NCBI GenBank assembly: GCA_043228905.1
Contig: JBHGNT010000012.1
Location: 5,084,001-5,148,000, forward strand
Direction of reading: 5' to 3'
DNA length: 64,000 bases
Origin: Azolla caroliniana
Lineage: Eukaryota > Polypodiophyta
The translations under genes were made by a program, and so were the position numbers. The notes beneath the pieces were generated by a model. The model had not been told where the DNA came from, did no database searches, and saw only the letters and a list, made by a program, of their open reading frames with translations. Shown here in pieces: positions 62,001-64,000 of this stretch. How positions within the stretch are numbered: position 1 is the first letter of the stretch; the number at the start of each line of letters is the position of its first letter.

Positions 62001-63477
62001 CAAGTACACAATAAAATAACGTAGAACAAGACAACTCGGATATTGATGGACACGAGGAAACAATCGAGAGGGATTGTTTTTTTACACATTGAATAAAATG
62101 CGTACAATCGTTCAGTACAAAAGAAATGGAATGACGAACCCAATCAATAAATAAAGAAGAGTTTTTATTATAAAACCAGGGATAACCCAGTATTACATCG
62201 GTGGTACAAAGATTCATTACATGGAAGTCTACTTCCTCTATATAAGTATCAATAGAAATTCCTAATGAATGAATCGCCCCGTTGATGTATTGTACTCTTC
62301 CATCAGCCAAGTGCACCGTGTAGGTGTGATCACTTACGGTGGGTTGGATTCCCCATATCTGAACCAAACGATCATTCACAAAATTGTGTGAGCTTCCCGA
62401 ATCAAATAAAAATTGTACGGGAGATCCATTGATATACTCGTTTGCACGTAGTAAATCATTGGGACCCAATACATAGTGAGGGAAAGAACATTGACAATTA
62501 CTTAAATGGTGTGTATAGACCTGAAGGACATTAGGAATCTGACCTTTATGGTCTGCAGCTTTAGCTTTGTTGTCGTGCTCTTTCCGCTGGAGCTTTCGAC
62601 ATTGATCTTTTGTATGACACTTCTTTTTGCAGAATACACAAAAAGGATGTTGTCGCTTACAATCGCGATCTAGGAATTCGTTGGGTGTCTTGCGTTTCCC
62701 AACAAATTGCGACTGCTTAGTCCCGGGCGCTTCGTTGGGTTTGTTATGGTCCTTCTTCGAAGTGTGTTGATAGCGAAGAACTATTTCAACGGCCTCTTCG
62801 AAGGATTTTGGATCCTTATCGTGCACTATCCAGTGATAGTCCGAATTGGGGATGCCATTGACAAAACAAGCTATCAACCAATTGTCCCCTTCTAGACCCG
62901 ATTTTTGGATTTGGGTTCTAGCATGGTGAACATAGTCTTCTAGCGAGGAAAATTTCCTGCTAGAGAGGTTCATTAAAGCTTGTGCTGCCTCGGTTCGAGA
63001 GGGAGGTTGCAGAAATTGGCCCTTAAAAACCGTGACAAAATCTGTCCAAGTATCCAGCAATTTCCCCATAGTACGGAGGCCACGCCACCAGGCGGCGGCC
63101 TTACCCCCGAGTTCTCGGCCGACATATGCAATCTTCGTACTATCTGGCGTGGGATAGAGCTCAAAATGAGACTCCCATCGTCCCAGCCATGTGCAGATTG
63201 CTTCTTCGGTTCTTTCCTTTTTGTCTCCCGTAAATGGCTTAATGACAAATGATGGTTCACCTTGTCGCTCATCAGGTCTATTAGTCTCATGTTGTAGACT
63301 AATGACACGTGCCTCAAGTGCACTCTGAGATTGCCGAAGTTCGGTCATCTGTTGAGCGGTGAAACTAAGGTATTGGGTTATTTGTGCCAAATACATCTCA
63401 GTGGACATTTGTCCAGGAGGATTCCCTTGAGTTCCTTCCGCTTGAGCGGATGACATCGGGTCGTTAATTTGAGCCAT
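59044..63477 (-). CDS. chromovirus gag-pol polyprotein, intact, 1,477 residues
   Basis: The ATG at 63477 opens [16 protein letters not shown] coiled-coil-like segment lies at 35-70. Retrotransposon gag core ([21 protein letters not shown]) is at about 85-230. CCHC knuckle [14 protein letters not shown] is near 285. Aspartic protease [12 protein letters not shown] is near 359. RT has [27 protein letters not shown] and [13 protein letters not shown] near 706. RNase H has [14 protein letters not shown] near 857 and [10 protein letters not shown]. The integrase zinc finger is near 1,050-1,095. Catalytic Asp lie in SMDFIVSLP (about 1,117) and [12 protein letters not shown] (about 1,180), and the Glu in [10 protein letters not shown] (about 1,212). 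A chromodomain [17 protein letters not shown] to DATWE is at about 1,412-1,447. No stops, so it is potentially functional. The stop lies 13 bp inside the LTR (RGSMLRA). Confidence 0.92.
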   Translation of the reverse strand: MAQINDPMSSAQAEGTQGNPPGQMSTEMYLAQITQYLSFTAQQMTELRQSQSALEARVISLQHETNRPDERQGEPSFVIKPFTGDKKERTEEAICTWLGRWESHFELYPTPDSTKIAYVGRELGGKAAAWWRGLRTMGKLLDTWTDFVTVFKGQFLQPPSRTEAAQALMNLSSRKFSSLEDYVHHARTQIQKSGLEGDNWLIACFVNGIPNSDYHWIVHDKDPKSFEEAVEIVLRYQHTSKKDHNKPNEAPGTKQSQFVGKRKTPNEFLDRDCKRQHPFCVFCKKKCHTKDQCRKLQRKEHDNKAKAADHKGQIPNVLQVYTHHLSNCQCSFPHYVLGPNDLLRANEYINGSPVQFLFDSGSSHNFVNDRLVQIWGIQPTVSDHTYTVHLADGRVQYINGAIHSLGISIDTYIEEVDFHVMNLCTTDVILGYPWFYNKNSSLFIDWVRHSISFVLNDCTHFIQCVKKQSLSIVSSCPSISELSCSTLFYCVLDPDIHVYNIDNVPIQLTYFEQQQLDEILNDFHDVFPSELPDGLPPKRNIDHRIDIVPGVAPISIPPYRLSRSEEDEVSKQLKDYLRMGYIRYSKSPWGAPVLLVKKKEGTWRMCINYRRLNKVTIKNSYPLPRADDLIDRLQGARYFTKLDLRTGYHQIRISEDDVPKMAFHTRYGHYEFLVMPFGLTNAAATFQQEMNDIFREQLGKFVVIFLDDILVYSRTLQEHARHVRFVLQTLRDKQFYAKISKCEFFKKSITYLGHLITERGVEIDPSRIEKIKLWPTLRNIREVRSFLGFVGFLRKSLRNYSQLTTPFTDLLKGQTRKSTKPIVWNATIDLAFKELKDLVCKAPSLLLPDPSKPFEVETDASDYAIGAVLYQDGKPIAFESKKLDSAQCRYTVQEKELFAVIHALKTWRHYLYGNHFVVTTDHESLKYFCDQQDLKGRKARWADLIQDFDFSIRYRKGSMNTVADALSRIREVNMLSFTAISSDLYDHLRGKYPDDSYFAKYWARVESGTDTTTSSKEYFHIANGLLYRNGKVCVPDLPEVKKRILFECHDAPSAGHPGIHRTLVLISTQFYWPKMRPDIHSYVTKCHQCQVNKAERLKAAGLLHPLDIPNNKWESISMDFIVSLPRTQKGHDAIWVVVDRLTKMARFIATKTTITAPELAYQFVDELFRFYGLPMDIVSDRDPKFTSDFWTQVFKKLETTLSMSSTDHPQSDGQTERVNQIIEDMLRAYVGAKPTKWERYLPILEFAYNSSKHTSTGYSPFMLMYGFQPRAPIDVNIHHDELRSTQNFLRDMQDMLHIARDNIKTAQDRARFYADHHRQPRVFNLGQKVFLRVPHNSKTLSTGKYAKLAPRFCGSFTVLKRIGSSAYRLALPDGVGIHPVFHVSRLKELLGSGDNTVTTETLVTSEELSSKPHVPERILDVKTKKLRTKEIREFKIKWMDKSIKDATWERQNTLRTNFPNFPLQECNVLKRGSMLRA

Positions 63478-64000
63478 TAAAGATTATTTCTGGAAAAGAA
63501 ATAGGATAAGGTCAGAGATATAGTCATAACATCATGTCGTGATGTAAACATATCATGGGCGAGCATTAATCGATATCATTATCTCACGTCAATACCCCTC
63601 TAGACGTATGAGATGAGGTTCAAGATTAGGTTACTATGGTAACACAAAGGTGTTTTAAAAACCATGGGGGTGACAAATAAATGTCTTTCCCTGATCTCTA
63701 TATCGATTTTTTCATGGTGGCTCCCCGAGGCTCAACCATGTATGTTCGCGTCATGAATAGTTTATACACGAAAAAAAATGTTAACAATAAACTATGTTTC
63801 GGTGCCCACATAAGTGGTTTCGGCTCTTTAAGTCCTATTACGAGGACCCCGAGGTGCACTTAGACCTTAAGTCTAAACATGTGTTATAGTCATATGTATC
63901 AAGGATGTTGTATGGTCTTGGTCATATTTGAACTCGAGACCTCGAGAACAAATACATTAAACACTTGAGCCAACCAAGTAAGTTGCTCTTCTCGAATGCT
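63478..64000 (-). other. chromovirus leader or flanking DNA, no gene
   Basis: No coding sequence and no LTR or primer site is identifiable. It contains a tRNA-like segment near the right edge. Whether all of it belongs to the element cannot be decided here. Confidence 0.5.
63915..63990 (-). pseudogene. tRNA-like segment
   Basis: The minus strand shows TTGGCTCAAGTG (A-box-like) and GGTCTCGAGTTCAAAT (T-arm and B-box-like) about 40 bp apart. The anticodon arm is not well formed. A tRNA-derived remnant or SINE head is possible. Confidence 0.35.

Larger units (their letters stand above)
58597..64000 (-). mobile_element. chromovirus (Ty3/gypsy) with open polyprotein, 5' end beyond window
   Basis: The 3' LTR at 58,597-59,057 (461 bp; minus start TGTTACGGGC) has the purine tract AAGAGGGGGAGTA inside it. 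The gag-pol ORF is 59,044-63,477. Leader sequence continues to the window edge without reaching a 5' LTR. Confidence 0.9.

Overview
This is repeat-dense nuclear DNA from a land plant. The evidence is Ty1/copia and chromodomain Ty3/gypsy retrotransposons whose primer sites match plant initiator tRNA-Met, plus tandem tRNA genes closely resembling plant tRNA-Pro. A Penelope-like element and the general style of the elements make me lean towards a non-seed plant or another deep lineage, but the window does not prove it. I recognise no ordinary host protein gene.

The backbone of positions 20,643-56,240 is one large tandem array of tRNA-Pro units (72-nt tRNA bodies, anticodons mainly UGG or CGG). 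It contains about 65 units, roughly 45 of them close to full length, now split into three blocks: 20,643-21,186, 39,850-43,185 and 48,506-56,240. Retrotransposons split the array, and their target-site duplications (TSDs) can be read directly. Removing them rejoins the array spacer and, in one case, a single tRNA gene.

Layout. 1-4,365: decayed Ty3/gypsy pol and its 3' LTR. 4,365-13,838: minus-strand copia (H) interrupted by plus-strand copia G (5,488-11,540, TSD TGTCT). 13,838-15,022: copia debris. 15,023-20,642: broken Penelope-like element without a visible endonuclease, flanked by 0.85-kb direct repeats. 20,643-21,186: first tRNA block. 21,192-32,968: copia C (TSD TTCTT), which holds a very young copia A (25,104-30,610, TSD GTGGT, nearly identical LTRs, open polyprotein) and a solo LTR in its 5' LTR. 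32,990-39,849: solo LTR E (TSD GAAGG), split by copia D (33,053-39,465, TSD AATAC), which itself holds solo LTR I. 39,850-43,185: second tRNA block. 43,186-48,505: copia B, a sister of A with one nonsense codon, inserted inside a tRNA-Pro gene (TSD TCTCG). 48,506-56,240: third tRNA block, with a truncated gypsy, a TIR-like element, a solo LTR (TSD GAGAA) and an unexplained AT-rich ORF. 56,348-57,617: deleted copia. 57,618-58,596: LINE ORF1 remnant. 58,597-64,000: chromovirus with a 1,477-codon open polyprotein on the minus strand, its 5' LTR lying beyond the window.

The elements do not work together as a pathway. Copia A and the chromovirus could encode complete gag-pol proteins, while the other elements are decayed, truncated or solo LTRs. 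The best-preserved tRNA copies keep all stems and both Pol III internal promoter boxes, but many units carry altered anticodons, and most of the second block lacks an obvious Pol III terminator.
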